From Patella vulgata (lineage: Eukaryota; Mollusca; Gastropoda; Patellidae), in the NCBI RefSeq assembly GCF_932274485.2, contig NC_065886.2:39605501-39669500 (forward strand): a stretch of DNA of 64,000 nt. Direction: 5' to 3'. The translations under genes were made by a program, and so were the position numbers. Position 1 is the stretch's first letter; each line of letters starts with the position of its first letter. Below, one piece after another: positions 20,387 to 32,667 of the stretch. The notes beneath the pieces were generated by a model that saw nothing but the letters and a program-made list of their open reading frames with translations, ran no database searches and was not told where the DNA came from.

Positions 20387-21391
20387 AACAAAAATAACCA
20401 TATGTTAGTCTCAATATGACCGAAGTATTCTGTTGACGAGATGTTTAACTTCAATCCTTTAATTTCCCTTTAAACTATCATATATTCTGTGAATGGCATC
20501 TTGATATTATATAAAATTGAGCAGGACTCAAGCTTTAATCACATATTTATTGTATGTATCATGTTGATTACTTGTCTAATATTTTACTAAAGATCCCCTA
20601 ACAGTTGAAAAGCAAAAAGAAGAGTAGGTCACGATGATGCTGTTAGGGGACAATTGACCTCCTAGCACACTACATGCCTTATGTCTGTCTCCATTAGCCC
20701 GATTGTTTCCATTAGCCCGATTGGTACACCAATGGTAGGATGTTAAACCCCGTTTCATTTCCGTTTGTTTCGTTACACATTATAATTATTACCCACCAAA
20801 TACTCTTGATCAGTTTCTCAACCTAAATGTACATTCAATGTATCTCAAAGGAATATTTTGGGGGTTTTGTTTAAAATAACAATATTTTAGTTAAAAATAA
20901 ATTATTAATTGACAGTTGGAGAAATAAAGCTGGTAAACGTCATTTTGAATCTATGAATGGAATGTCGGTCCAAAAATTATTCCATCCCAGAATTTATAAA
21001 GGTAGAATGAATTTGATATTTTGCCATATTCGTCGTCTTATCCTATGGCAGTCTTCATTAGCCCAGTCAGAGCAGAACAGTAGGACGTTAAACACCATTT
21101 CATGTGTTATCCTCTGCAGACAAGTTAGCTGGACATCTTTTTAATCTAATTAAATTTAATCCTAGAGATTATCTACAGTTGATGTTTTGATTTTTTCTTA
21201 ATTAAATGTTAATAATCGATTTAAGTACATTTTATAATGGATAGAATTGGGAAAAAAATATGTAAATTACCGTCAGCGGCTTTTAAAGATCTCTGTGATA
21301 TAGGTGAAAATAAGTTTTGTATTTGTAGATTTTTTAAGGGTATTTATGAAGTCTGCTCTGTATAATATATATTATATTAGTTTTTTTATCT
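20387..21391. other. Intergenic, SINE tails only
   Basis: Holds two solo tail modules of SINE family B (20630-20760 and 21055-21100), each containing ATTAGCCC and TTAAACNCC ATTTCA-like text. The rest is AT-rich and featureless. Confidence 0.5.
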
Positions 21392-21720
21392 TTAAAGGTG
21401 CATTAGGTAAGATTTAGATAACAGGCTGACAGTTCTGGCTATAATAGACAATATAATGAAAAGAGAATATCTTGAAAATTTCAGTCATATTTCATTCTTG
21501 GCAAAGTCATCATTTTTTGAAGAACAGTGAAGTCTCAGTTGTCAACGCTACCATTACGACAATAAACAAAGTCTCAATTATCCATTTTTAAATTAAATCA
21601 TTAACTGCCAAATCGTATTTGAATCTGTTGGAAATCAAAACCATCCTAAATTCTAGAGAGTTGATTTTGGGCTTGTCATGTAAATAAATTTTTAATTAAT
21701 AATTTATACATTTGAGGCCA
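21392..21720 (+). mobile_element. MITE family 1, right end eroded
   Basis: Starts TTAAAGGTGCATTAGGTAAG and follows the family to TTTATACATTTGAGGCC. A second copy of the same family starts directly after it. Confidence 0.6.
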
Positions 21721-21721
21721 A

Positions 21722-22556
21722 ACTAAAGAGGACATTAGATAGGTAAGATTAGATAAAGAGCTGACAGTTCTCGCTATAATAGATAGTTACAAAATATATG
21801 ATGAAAATTTCAGTCAAATTGCTTCACTTTAAAGAAGCTAAATCGCTAATATTTTGGACCTAGAAATTGGCACAAATGGGTTGCAACACATATAATAATG
21901 TAATATGAATTTATATAAACTGTTTTACATTCAATCGTGTCCGTTTTACTGTGAATTGTCATCAGTTATGTTCGGCAAAATACGTCAGAAGTCTCAACCG
22001 CAAGTCAGTTTCTAGCGTCTGGTTATTCTAGTCAACACCGATATTATTTATTGCGCCTGCTCTCCAAATAAGAACATGATATTACCGTTTGACATGACTT
22101 GTGGCATATGTCTAGCCTCATTCTTTGAGCACCTTGTTACAAATGGCGCTGAAACGCATTATGGTACACAATTCGTGTACCAATGGTAAAATGTTTATTT
22201 TGTCTTAAATATTGGATATCAGAAGCTCATCTTTTCCAGGTAAGATCACAATACCAATGCTGATTTAAATTGCAAAAAAAATCGTGTTTTCAATGTTGAA
22301 GATTTTGGATAATATTGAGTTACAGACTAATCTACTTTAAACCGAGATATTAGCGATTCAAGTTTAGGCTCGCATAGATCGTCATTACTACTTTGGTACC
22401 ATAATTAACAAAGTCTCGATTATCCATTTTTACGTCCATTGTGGAGAGTTGATTATGGTGTTGATAAATAATGTCTAATTAGTAATATATATAACATTTA
22501 AGGCCTAAAGTAAGACTGCAATAGGCATATTTAGCTCTTGCATAATGCATGTTTAA
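21722..22556 (+). mobile_element. MITE family 1 interrupted by MITE family 2
   Basis: The outer element runs from ACTAAAGAGGACATTAGAT to GCATAATGCATGTTTAA. Its text breaks at CAAATTGCTTCAC (21828) and resumes at ACCGAGATATTAGCG (22341). The missing join is present in the uninterrupted copies, which shows a nested insertion. Confidence 0.7.
21829..22340 (+). mobile_element. MITE family 2, nested
   Basis: Inverted ends TTAAAGAAGCTAAATCGC and GACTAATCTACTTTAA, both with TTAA at the edge. Other copies: 42608-43108 (reverse) and 45007-45390 (truncated). The interior contains TTACATTCAATCGTGTCCGT and a GGTACACAATTCGTGTACC hairpin. Non-coding. Confidence 0.75.
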
Positions 22557-22936
22557 GTTAGAACCAATGGACTTGAATAATTTTTGAACCGATGGACTTA
22601 AATCAATAGACTTTTTTTTAAGGAATATTTATAATTGCAATTTTTTTAAAACCTATAGAATCTGTTCTGGCTTGTATATTTAACTAGTCCTATTACATAC
22701 CTCATCAAGTGTTTTAACATGATAAATATATTATTTTAATTTTCAAGATTTATTTCTAACAAAAGGGTCCTTAGTCGATATTTCCGTCCGATATTGGCTA
22801 GTTTTTATCAACGTTTTGTCAAATTAAACCTTTTATAACCTTATATAGTAGGCGATTGGGATGAGTAAATCAAGAATTTGTTTTATATTATATTTGTATT
22901 GTATTGTATCCGTGAATTAATTACATTTTATCTATA

Positions 22937-22937
<1 letters not shown>

Positions 22938-22970
<33 letters not shown>
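22938..22970. repeat. (TA)n microsatellite
   Basis: About sixteen uninterrupted AT repeats, able to form a cruciform. Confidence 0.95.
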
Positions 22971-22974
<4 letters not shown>

Positions 22975-23034
22975 ATTTAAATTGTTATGTAAATATTATT
23001 CTGAAATAAATTCAGCCAAGCAAATGAAAATGTT

Positions 23035-23230
23035 TGTTAATACTTCATTTGATGACCTTGTTTCATATTCATTTGGTGGTCAAGTTTCAGTTCTCATTCT
23101 TCATCCGGTTTCAATTCTCATTTGGTGATCGGATTTGAAATCTTATTTCAATTCTCATTTGGCGATCTGGTTTAATTCTGATCTGGGAATTGGGTTTCAA
23201 TTCTCGTTTAATGATCGGTTTTGAAACCAT
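23035..23230 (+). repeat. Short minisatellite, about 25-base unit
   Basis: Loose copies of TTTCAATTCTCATTTGGTGA followed by TCGG. It runs into the dispersed repeat at 23178-23615. Confidence 0.6.
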
Positions 23231-23615
23231 TTTTTTAACATCCAAACGACTAGAATTATCCGTTCAGGCACTCCATCCCGCCACCATCAAGGGAAAACTG
23301 CTGACTCGGAAATCCCACCGCCAATGAACTTTTCCTGCTCCATGGTAAAGGAGCCAGCTCCGGACTCGTCAAGCCAGTCTGGCTCCCGAATTTAAATAAA
23401 ATACTTGTGTCCGGGGGTGCCCTACATCCCCTTTTTGTGCCTGTTCGTTCCACCATGCTCTCTAATGATTACCCCGTTTCTGCGGAGAGCATTAAACCTT
23501 CAGACTGATGGTGGTGCCAGAGAACTACCAACCACCCCTACACAACCATACCCAAATCCCACGGACTTTGAATATTAATGCACGTTGTCTACTTTTCACT
23601 CGGAGCTAATTAACC
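23178..23615 (+). repeat. Duplicated block a, left copy
   Basis: Matches 56578-57020: the shared landmarks include TTTAATGATCGGTTTTGAAA, AATGGTAAAGGAGCCAGC-like text, CATTCCACCATGCTCTCTAA-like text and CACACAACCATACCCAAATC. It is the first of ten collinear blocks shared by the two halves of the window. Confidence 0.65.
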
Positions 23616-23943
23616 ATTAGAAATGCTTCCACTACTGATGTCTTCCGTCTTGCTCCAGCCACAGTAGTGGATCGTTCTAAGGACTTCCTTTGAGCAAGTT
23701 TTGTCATGATTTGATGACAAAAAAAGTTACTGGCCTATAACTCCCTTAATTTCCAATTAAACCGATCCCAAACTACTGCACTAGAGCTTAATATAAAACC
23801 CAACTGCTACGCGAAATAAAATTTTCTTTGTCACCCGAATTTTAAGAATGAATCAATCATTAACTATAATGAATTTTCCACAAAGCTGTGATGGTGTTTA
23901 TTTTTAATTAATTACACAACAATATAAATTTACAATATCATGC

Positions 23944-24333
23944 TAAAGATGCATTATGTAAGATTTAGATAAAGAGCTGGCCATTCTTGCTATAATAGCT
24001 CAAATATAGATAATGTAAAATGAAAATATTGAAAATTTCATTCAAATTACTTCATTCTGAGCCAAGTTATCACTGTTAGTAGTTTTGACGGGATGTGTGC
24101 ATTATAACAGGCACTGGTATATTCGAGACTTAGCTTCGCTTTCCCATTTTTAAATTAAATTTTTAAATGGCGAACCGTTCGAATCTAGTTAAAATCTCGG
24201 GTAGCCGATGGTGATACCATCGAGAGTTGATTATGATCTTGGTTTGTTAATGAATGTCTAATTAATAAGTCATATAACTAAAGAAAGACCTGCAATAGGC
24301 AGATTTAGCTCTCGCATAATGTATATTTAAGCA
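23944..24333 (+). mobile_element. MITE family 1
   Basis: Starts CTAAAGATGCATTATGTAAG and ends CTCGCATAATGTATATTTAA, with the usual interior (AGATAAAGAGCTGGCCATTC, TAATTAATAAG). Confidence 0.7.
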
Positions 24334-24349
24334 AACAAGCGGTTGGCAT

Positions 24350-25345
24350 GCAGGATAAGCCCACACTTTGCAATAGCTGGACAGAAAACAAGCTACGTTA
24401 ATCAAAATCGGATAAAAATTGTGACCTCTAGAGGATCCACAACCTTGGTATTACATACTTTTATTACACTATTTGCGTACAAGAAGCGGTCATTTTGTCG
24501 GGCAGTTTCGGTCTGATTTTCACGAGATTCGAACTCAACCATCATTAGGTTGTAACACTGATATATTTAACCGGGTTTTTTTTTAAATCAGATAAAAATT
24601 GTGATCTCTTGATGGTCTACAAGCTAAAAACTGGATTTTTTGTACAATAGAGAAAGGAGCCGAGATCTTTGGGATATAAACATACATTTTAGGTTTCATC
24701 AAAATCGGACAAAAATTGTGACCTCTAGCGGGTCCACAGCCTTGGTATTACATACTTTTACATTATTTGCGTTCAAGAAGCGGCCATTTTGTCGGTCAGT
24801 TTCGGTCCGATTTTTACTAAATTTGAACTCAATCATCATCAGTGTGTAATGGTAACATATTTAAATGATTTTTAAAGTCGGATAAATATTGTGATCTATA
24901 GAGGGTCTGCAAGCTAAAGTCGCTATTTTTTCGTACAATCGGGGATTATAATCCAGGAACTTACTGTCCGATATGCGTGAATATTGAAATGAACCGAAAA
25001 CTTTGGGACATAAACATAAGTCTTAAGTTTCATCAAAATCGGATCAAAATTGTGACCCCTAGAGGGTCCACAACCTTGATATTACATACTTTAACACTAT
25101 TTGCGTACACAGAGCGGCCATTTAGTCCGACCGTTTCGGTCCGATTTTCACGAAATTCGAACTCAATCATCATTATGGTGTAACGGTGGTATATTAGAAT
25201 GTTGTTTTTGTTTAAAAAATCAGATCAAAATAGTGACCTCTTGGGGGACCATAATCCAGGAAGTTGCGGCCAATATGCGCGAATATCGAAAGGAATCGAG
25301 ATCTTTGGGTAAAAACATACAGTTCAAGTTTCATCTAAATCCATT
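24350..25345 (-). repeat. GTCCG-family array, reverse orientation
   Basis: Begins with the reversed family terminus (GGATAAGCCCACACTTTGC) and repeats about three units, each with AAAATCGGACAAAAATTGTG, GTCCACAACCTTGGTATTAC, CGGCCATTTTGTCGG and CAATCATCAT motifs. Open frames inside recur from unit to unit and are not genes. Confidence 0.7.
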
Positions 25346-25622
25346 AAGGCTGGGGTTTATGAATATTGTGCATAGGTTCGCACGACCGTACTCTCGTATC
25401 ATGCGTCTTCTCGGCATGATACTTTTGGGTAGTGTGACACCCTATTGCACTGCTGAACTGTTTCCCACAACCATACCAACTTTCGCGCTTCTTGAAGTGG
25501 TTCGAAATCCAGGATTTAGGACCATGACTATTGATTCTGACTCGGAGACTGAATATCAAGTAATTTCGACTTAACTTAAGCGACAGTGGCACTGTGGTCT
25601 CTGAATTACATTTTGCATGCAT
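25346..25622. other. GC-richer unique segment with frames on both strands
   Basis: The stretch is richer in G and C than its neighbours and open on both strands. The minus frame has a YGCGKQF...H...H pattern that loosely resembles a zinc finger, but the spacing fits no standard class. No splice signals or known family were recognised. Confidence 0.2.
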
Positions 25623-25976
25623 TATGCCCCTTCATGGATCTGTATAACGATTTTCCAGCCGAACATGCATATAGGACGTCACAGAGTTTTAACGCGTTAA
25701 TCTCATTTATACGTTAACCAGTTAATAAGTTACCTGTCCACTGCCCTGCCATACCTTAAATCGCGTATTTCGCCTGGTGATGTTTGAAAATTCTCTGTAG
25801 AGGCCCTATACCTACCACCCACTACCCCCTACTGCAAATTCATGAAACCGCCAATGCAGCATAACAAATACGTAATTCAAAATATATCCGTGCTTCGATA
25901 TTTTGACACATCCATACGCTATACCCTTGCCCTTTTCTCATAGCCCCCTTCCCCCCCCCCCCCACACACACACACC

Positions 25977-26411
25977 CAGGGGCGGATCAAGGAATTTTTG
26001 CAGGAGGGGGTTAATTGCCAGGTTCCTGAGAAAATGTACCCCGCCCCCTCGGCTTGAAATTTTTTGAGAAATACATTGTCCCTATTGTCATTTTGGCGTA
26101 TATCCTACACATTGAGCTTTTTAAACAGAGAATTCCAACCTCTTGTTTGACGCCAATTTTTATTATGAATTAATACGACGACATTGTGATTCAATTTTAT
26201 TGATGCAAAGCATTGTGATATCATCTATGTCTATATCATTATCTCGCGCTTTGAGTGCCCATCCTGTCGTACATCTGACGATAAAGGATAAAGCACAATT
26301 ATGACACTTTTCTCATAAGAGAAAGGTGGTTTTAAAAAAAAAAAAATTATGCAGCTGAGCAGGGGGGGGGGGGGTCGGACCCCCCCAAACCCCTCTCTGG
26401 ATCCGCCCCTG
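25977..26411. mobile_element. hAT-like MITE with CAGGGGCGGATC ends
   Basis: Inverted ends CAGGGGCGGATCAAGGAATT and TCTCTGGATCCGCCCCTG enclose 435 bases with no frame. The left flank is (CA)n, so the target duplication cannot be read. Confidence 0.55.
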
Positions 26412-26940
26412 GTGACCCCCCCCCCCTCTCTCTCGCTCTTTCTCTCCGCATGACACAGAATCCAAGATTCGCCTTTCGCTGACAGTTTCAGTCACGCTCG
26501 GGTAGCTTTGAATGATTGACAATAAAATGCCCTGAGCGAAGACATGCGAAAACGAAAGTGAAAGTAGAATTTCTAAGAAATTAATACGACAATATACTGT
26601 GCACCCAATCTTTAATAACTGTTGACGTTAAACACCATACCATATTATGCAGCTGAGCAGGGGGGGGGGGGTCGGACCCCCCAAACCCCTCTCTGGATCC
26701 GCCCCTGGTGACCCCCCCCCCTCTCTCTCGCTCTTTCTCTCCGCATGACACAGAATCCAAGATTCGCCTTTCGCTGACAGTTTCAGTCACGCTCGGGTAG
26801 CTTTGAATGATTGACAATAAAATGCCCTGAGCGAAGACATGCGAAAACGAAAGTGAAAGTAGAATTTCTAAGAAATTAATACGACAACATACTGTGCCCC
26901 CAATCTTTAATAACTGTTGACGTTAAACACCATACCATAT
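26346..26940. repeat. Tandem duplication, about 300-base unit
   Basis: Two nearly identical copies, 26346-26644 and 26645-26940. Each contains the right end of the CAGGGGCGGATC element, a poly-C/CT tract, CCGCATGACACAGAATCC and ATTAATACGACAA. Copy-length poly-G and poly-C runs differ slightly. Frames on the minus strand are duplicated with it. Confidence 0.85.
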
Positions 26941-27199
26941 TAGACGTATTCTTAACGTTGACTTGCAACATTGTTGTATTTTGGTAAATAAGGAAAGGCA
27001 AAGTTTTATTTCCGCAATATTGTGTTAAAACTCAATATCTGCATAGCAAGGCCAAGGCGTGTCTTACAGGTAAGATGATTAATTGATTTTAAATTGACAT
27101 ATATGGGCAGATAATGCAACGGGGTCAATCTGCCCCCCCCCCCATTGTTCTCATGGTAGGGGATTATCAAATACAAAAGGATGAAAACTATTGTCCGCT

Positions 27200-28140
27200 G
27201 CACAGAAATTTGGTTTGGTTTAAGCTAAAACAGAAGTGAAACTCCACAAAAGGAAACGTTATAAATAGTTTACTACATTTACCATACATCTAAATGGAAT
27301 AGACAAAAAATATTAAAAACCAATCTTACAAAAAATGTGGAATAGCGTCGGCAAATTCAAACAACAGCAGCAGGGCTCACGACAGAGCCATATGGGCCCT
27401 GGGACAAGCAACTGAGCTAGGGCGTGTGTGGGGGGGGGGGGCAAAGACATCAAACATGACGGAGTTGCAAAGTACAATGCGCATAAGACTAGTACGCATC
27501 AAGTGGCTGACTATTTGGACTCAGACTAGCAATTATTTGCCCATTGACTTCAATGTTAAATGACTGTAACATCACAGGCTGTAGCTTTTTGCTCAACATT
27601 CCGTTGGTTCCAATCTTTATAGGCACAATGGGGACAACATTTGGCAATCTCCTCATCATAATTTTGTAGGGGGTTGACCGTTTAGATTTTTTGCTACCAC
27701 GGATTTGAAGTTGACAGGGGTGAAAATCTCACTTCCGACACAATGATTGCTCTGCAGAAAGACACTTTACACCCCCTATCCCTCCGCTGTAATATCATCA
27801 GTATTACCCAAAACTGCTATGAAATTGCAAATTTGATCCCTTTTCTCCAATTCTAGACCAAAAAGTCAACCCAAAAATGCAGGAAGAGGGGAGAAAAAAA
27901 TTAAGGGAAAAATTGTCTATTTATAACTCGCACTACATTCGTCCAATATGGGGAAATAATTACTAGTCTTAGTCCTATATACCTCACATGTTTCTGCAGT
28001 TTAAACAAATCTGTTGTTATCTAATAAACAAACATATATGCAATTCCCTGGCCAAAGAATATGAAAATCTATGCATTTTCAGATGAGCTGTGCGGCATTC
28101 TGCAAACACTATAATACATCAGAAAACTGCAGAATTTCAG
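27200..28140. other. Intergenic, no gene seen
   Basis: Mixed sequence with poly-G and poly-C runs. A 38-base phrase starting GACTCAGACTAGCAATTATT (27519) recurs at 30370 in the same orientation, so part of it is an unnamed dispersed repeat. Confidence 0.4.
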
Positions 28141-28146
28141 ACAGAA

Positions 28147-28867
28147 ATTTAAAAGCACATGAATTTTGAATTAAACAGAACATTTTTATTTTTGAACATA
28201 AATGCATTCTGTAAAAAGATGAGATAAATTCAATATAAATCAAACACGAAAATACTTTAAAACAGTAATCATGATGCAATATTAGACTTTTTAACACTTT
28301 CATCGAAAACCACACAGTTTTTCTCTGTTAACGTAGTTTCAAGTGCCAAATTGTGGTCAAATCTAAAATGTTGAAACATGCAGTGCCTATCAATTTTAAA
28401 ATATCTCCTATATAGCTGTATTTCCATAGGATAAGTAAGTTGAAATAATCTGATTATGTAACACTACAACAGCTTTTTCATCCCTACCCCCAGTTTGGAA
28501 TCTGATAATTTAAAAGCACACGAATTTTGAATTCCACAGAACATTTTTATTTTTGAACATAAATGCATTCTTCAAAAAGATGAGATGAATTCAATATAAA
28601 TCAAACACGAAAATACTTTAAAACAGTAATCATGATGCAATATTAGACTTTTAACACTTTCATCGAAAACCACACAGTTTTTCTCTGTTAACATAGTTTC
28701 AAGTGCCAAATTGTGGTCAAATCTAAAATGTTGAAACATGCAGTGCCTATGAATTTCAAAATATCTCCTATATAGCTGTATTTCCACAGGATAAGTAAGT
28801 TGAAATAATCTGATTATGTAACACTACAACAGTTTTTTCATCCCCACCCCCCGGTATGGAATCTGAT
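28147..28867. repeat. Tandem duplication, about 362-base unit
   Basis: Copies 28147-28508 and 28509-28867 share TTTAAAAGCACA at the start and CTGATTATGTAACACTACAA, followed by TTTTTCATCC, near the end. They differ at only about a dozen positions, so the duplication is fairly recent. Confidence 0.85.
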
Positions 28868-29756
28868 ACATTGCTGACCAATCATAGGTCGCCCCGTTCA
28901 CTCGGGCCTGTCAAATGATTTACAATGGCGATGGTGCCTACAACTTTCCTGACCAAGAGATATGCACAACCGTCGATCAACACACAAGCCATTAATGTTA
29001 TCTTCCAATATGAGAGGCCATGATAAACACACAAGCGTCCTTTTCAAGCTCGGAAATTAAGTCATCACCAAAAAGCAAAGTTTACAGAGGTCCTCGGGGC
29101 TGGAACCCAAACTGATTACGATTTGCCCTCCACTTCCACCACAGGTGTCATAGAGATCAGGGATGAAATTGATATGCATCATCGTTCTCCTAAAGCCAGT
29201 CCAGGAAGAGATCAGGTTTTGAGATGTAGACCTGAAATGTTAAATTTGGATGACAATGAGAATTCTGGGGCGAATACTATCCAGGGAAATGGTCATTGAC
29301 ATCCAGAAAATGGTCAAAATGTGGAATTCTGTCATTCAGTTAAATGTCAAGGGGAGAAGACAGGCCTGTGCAGTACCAAATTTCCAGCCCATTACTATTA
29401 GTGAGCAGAAGTGGGGATGAGGTTGGATGTACTTCTTAAAGTGTATGAAATGCACATTTATCTCACCTGTTTTGCTTCTTTTTTTTTTAATACTTGTGTT
29501 GAGGTCAATCATTCCACTCTATGAAACATTGCCCTGGCACCTGAAATGATAGGAGGCTGGGGATAAATATGCAATAAAAAACAGTGAGAAAATAAGAAAA
29601 AAATATTGTTTCAACTGGAAATAGAAATAAACCTCTTTATTTCTCGCGAACAGCCCGTCACTGGCCCTCCAAAAAGAAACCAGTTAACAATCAGTAAAAA
29701 AGTAAACCTTGAGTGTCACATAAGTCTAAGCCAATCTCAAAGGTAGATGCCATGTT
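28868..29756. other. Intergenic, no gene seen
   Basis: No exon-like frame, element ends or tandem structure was recognised here. Confidence 0.4.
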
Positions 29757-29871
29757 TTGAGGTTCAGTCTAAATATTAAGGCCAACTGCATGTTTGGTCA
29801 AAAGTCACACAGGTGTGAATTTTGGAGTGTACATGTTAACATTTCATTGTATGATGTCAAAAACATGTTAG

Positions 29872-30148
29872 GTCTAAATGTTAAGGCCAACTGCAGACTT
29901 GGTTCAAGGTCACAACATGTAAATAGGGTTAGGGCACATGATTTTTTGACACAATTGTGGGTTTGGGCTAGGGTCAGAACTAGGTCTTGGCTTAGGCCTA
30001 GGCTACATGCTTTTTGACAAGATTGTGGGTTAGGGTTAGGGTAAGGACTGGGTCTTGGGTTAGGGTTAGGGTCAGTCTTGTTTACATCTCGTGACTTTAG
30101 ACCAAATCTGGAGTTGAGTTGGCCTTAATATTTAGACCTAACCATGTT
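29872..30148. mobile_element. MITE with TTAGGG-like interior
   Basis: Inverted ends GGTCTAAATGTTAAGGCCAA and TTGGCCTTAATATTTAGACC. The interior has clustered GGGTTAGGGTTAGGG text. An additional left-end copy sits at 29766. No coding sequence. Confidence 0.6.
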
Positions 30149-30568
30149 TTGATATCATTGTGAACAAAATGTTACACATTTACAACCCAAAATTCACACT
30201 CAACCAACGGATACCCCCAATCATGGCTATTTTGATACCAAATAGTCAAAAAACTTACTGCTGGGCAATAAAAAAGCAGTATTCTTACCATTTCCATTCA
30301 AAACTTCAGGAAATAAGCCGTTGAAAAAATATCAACATCCCGAGTCGGCCATGCTTCTTTATATCATCAGGACTCAGACTAGCAATTATTTGCCCATTGA
30401 CTTCAATGGTAAATGTACAATGATTAATTTTAAAATGGTTCATTCAACAATGTTTAAAAGTTTTTACTGCCTACCAGCAATCATATATACTTGCCTATGC
30501 TTACTAAAGTGAATAATGAGAAAAGGTCTGATTTAATAATTAATTTCATTTATTTATTTACGCAAGTG

Positions 30569-30569
<1 letters not shown>

Positions 30570-30604
<35 letters not shown>

Positions 30605-30605
30605 C
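30570..30605. repeat. Poly-C plus (CT)n tract
   Basis: A CCCCCCCCCC run followed by about fifteen CT dinucleotides, then a CGGAGTGACAGAATCC phrase that also follows the CT tract at 26430. Confidence 0.9.
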
Positions 30606-30906
30606 CGGAGTGACAGAATCCAAATACAGAAAAGTCACCTTTTTTTTCTACAATCAAGTAACAGTGTAGCCTATTTTGTTCATTAACTTATACCAACTTA
30701 TATTAACTTATGTTTTAAAACATTGCTCAGCACTCCTCCGGGCACGTCTTTGTGGTAGGCCTAATGCGTTCTAGTTTTTCGAAGCGACATTTCTAATGAT
30801 ACACAAAACACCGTATCATCACATTTCAAAATTCTCGTACCGACATGGCACGCAGTCACGACGGGTTTACGCACACTTCACGCCAGTTTACGACTAGTTT
30901 GCGCAC

Positions 30907-30928
30907 TGGCACGACTCGAGTCGTGCCA
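30907..30928. other. Perfect 22-base palindrome
   Basis: Centred on CTCGAG, with arms TGGCACGA and TCGTGCCA. It lies in a GC-richer patch with repeated ACGC and CACG words (30840-30960). Confidence 0.85.
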
Positions 30929-31174
30929 ATGCGTGCCACGAAATCGTGCAAGCGTCAGCCTTGCTTAAGGATTTCACATGGAGCTAGAAACGAATCAACA
31001 AAAGATATAAAGAAGATAGTCCTAGCCACTAGACAAACGATCTAGCCAGAAGAAACCAGTGATTTTAGACCGTTTTTACAACGGGCGGTCTAGAGGGTTT
31101 TGAAAGACACCCATATCTAGTCCCTCGCAAGAGAGGCATGAGACTCTCAACCTTCAATCGAGGAAAGTAACCGA

Positions 31175-32110
31175 CAAGGTTACACCGGCAACAATCAGTC
31201 GATCAACTGCGCTATAACTGACTTCCTGTCCCACGGCAGCTGAGGACCAACAAGCAAGGAGGATTGGTCGATTTGGAACAAAGCAAGGGCAGCAGGAAAA
31301 AAGAACAAACTTTATCAACCATTTCAGGTTTCTGTTGGTTTTGCATTTATTAGGACAGGATTGCCTACCCGAACACGCCTTTGCCAGTTACCCCTATTTC
31401 GTAAAGATGGTTTGAACAACAATTTGAAAAATAAATGGCAGCGTGTCTCTGATGTTCAGAATGATAATCATAAAGCTTTTGAAAGTATGACGTCACGTCA
31501 CTCATAATGCGTTACTATGACAAACTAGGGAATAACTATGCCATTGTTATTGATTATATGACATTTGTCAAATAAACCTCATAACAATTAAACGAACAAC
31601 AATAACATTAACAGAGCGCAGTTTTTATAGGAAACAATCACTTGATTTTATTCTAAAAGCACAACGTTTCGATAAGTATACTCTTATCGTTATTAAGCAC
31701 CACGACATTTAGGAAACTTGACATTGAACATTGCAACTCGATTATCATAGCAAGACATTTTAGTTGGAAAGTACGCGACTTGGTATTCGCGATGATATTT
31801 TCTATCGACGAATCTGAGAGGTCCCCAGCTGGGCCAAGAACCAATCGAAATCAGTGCAGAAAAATGTAAGGTATTACGCGAAGGCCTTGATAAGATATGC
31901 GGAGTTACAGCGAAATCGATCCTTCTTCTGAAGATGATGGACCGACAGAAAACTCACGAGGTTGGCCTTTGTTAGGACGGTTGCCATTATAATACACGTT
32001 GCAGTATCTGAATACAGATTAACATGCGTCGAGTTTGTTTTATTCGTCCACGCACTTCAAGACTACACCAATGTTGTCCAATATTGTCCCCATTATCAGA
32101 TCTATGCGCC
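31175..32110 (+). promoter_or_regulatory. Conserved upstream region of the repeat-MATH gene (duplicated)
   Basis: Three sub-blocks (31175-31310, 31375-31600, 31980-32110) are kept in order at 59065-59200, 60105-60450 and 61310-61460, ahead of the paralogous exon. The last is the best preserved: an 80-base part with CTTCAAGACTACACCAATG has only two or three changes. No consistent reading frame or splice donor could be assigned, so a 5' leader or promoter is likeliest. Confidence 0.4.
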
Positions 32111-32154
32111 AACAGTTTAAAAGTATATATTAGTAGATAAGTTTTATATCCCTA

Positions 32155-32350
32155 CATTTTCATGCGGACGTATATTGTCGTCGTCCATGTACTTGCGGAC
32201 GTCCGTCCGTCTGTCGGTTCACATTTTGTTTTGTAAAACCGTAATTTCATGGATTATGGTCCTTGATTGTTTGCAAATCGCCGTCTTTATCTTGTGGGCA
32301 CCTTCTAGAGGTCACAATTTGATTTTTAAAAAAAAATAAAAAAATTCATA
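32155..32350 (+). repeat. GTCCG-family fragment, left end
   Basis: Starts CATTTTCATGCGGACGTATA, then GTCGTCGTCC, GTCCGTCCGTCTGTCGG and TTTCATGGATTATGGTCC. It breaks off in an A/T run. Confidence 0.6.
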
Positions 32351-32667
32351 TATATATCACCAATATACGTGGTTTCTTCTTGCCAGTGTTGTTATTACAA
32401 GTAGGGTTATAATAGTGTGTTGTAAACGGGAAACTAGACAAGTGCACCGTGACCCCTTATCAATGATCTACTTAGATTATGATTATATTTTTGATTTAAA
32501 GTTCTAAATTCAAGACAATCTTATTGTATTCAAATGTTATCTTCTTTTTCATTTCTCCAGGTGGACATTCCATTATATATCATCCCTAGACACACTTTTA
32601 GAACATTTCGTGGAAATTTCTGTATCGTGGCGTTTGCTCGGTAGGTTAATCTGGAATCACCCCACTG

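Noticed and set aside
25346-25622. Zinc-finger-like minus-strand frame
   Set aside because: Cys and His spacing does not fit a known class and the plus strand is open too; kept only as a low-confidence note.
31897-31960. Possible first coding exon (MRSYSEIDPSSEDDGPTENS) of the repeat-MATH gene
   Set aside because: Its phase-1 end would put exon A into a frame with an early stop, and the paralogue does not conserve it.
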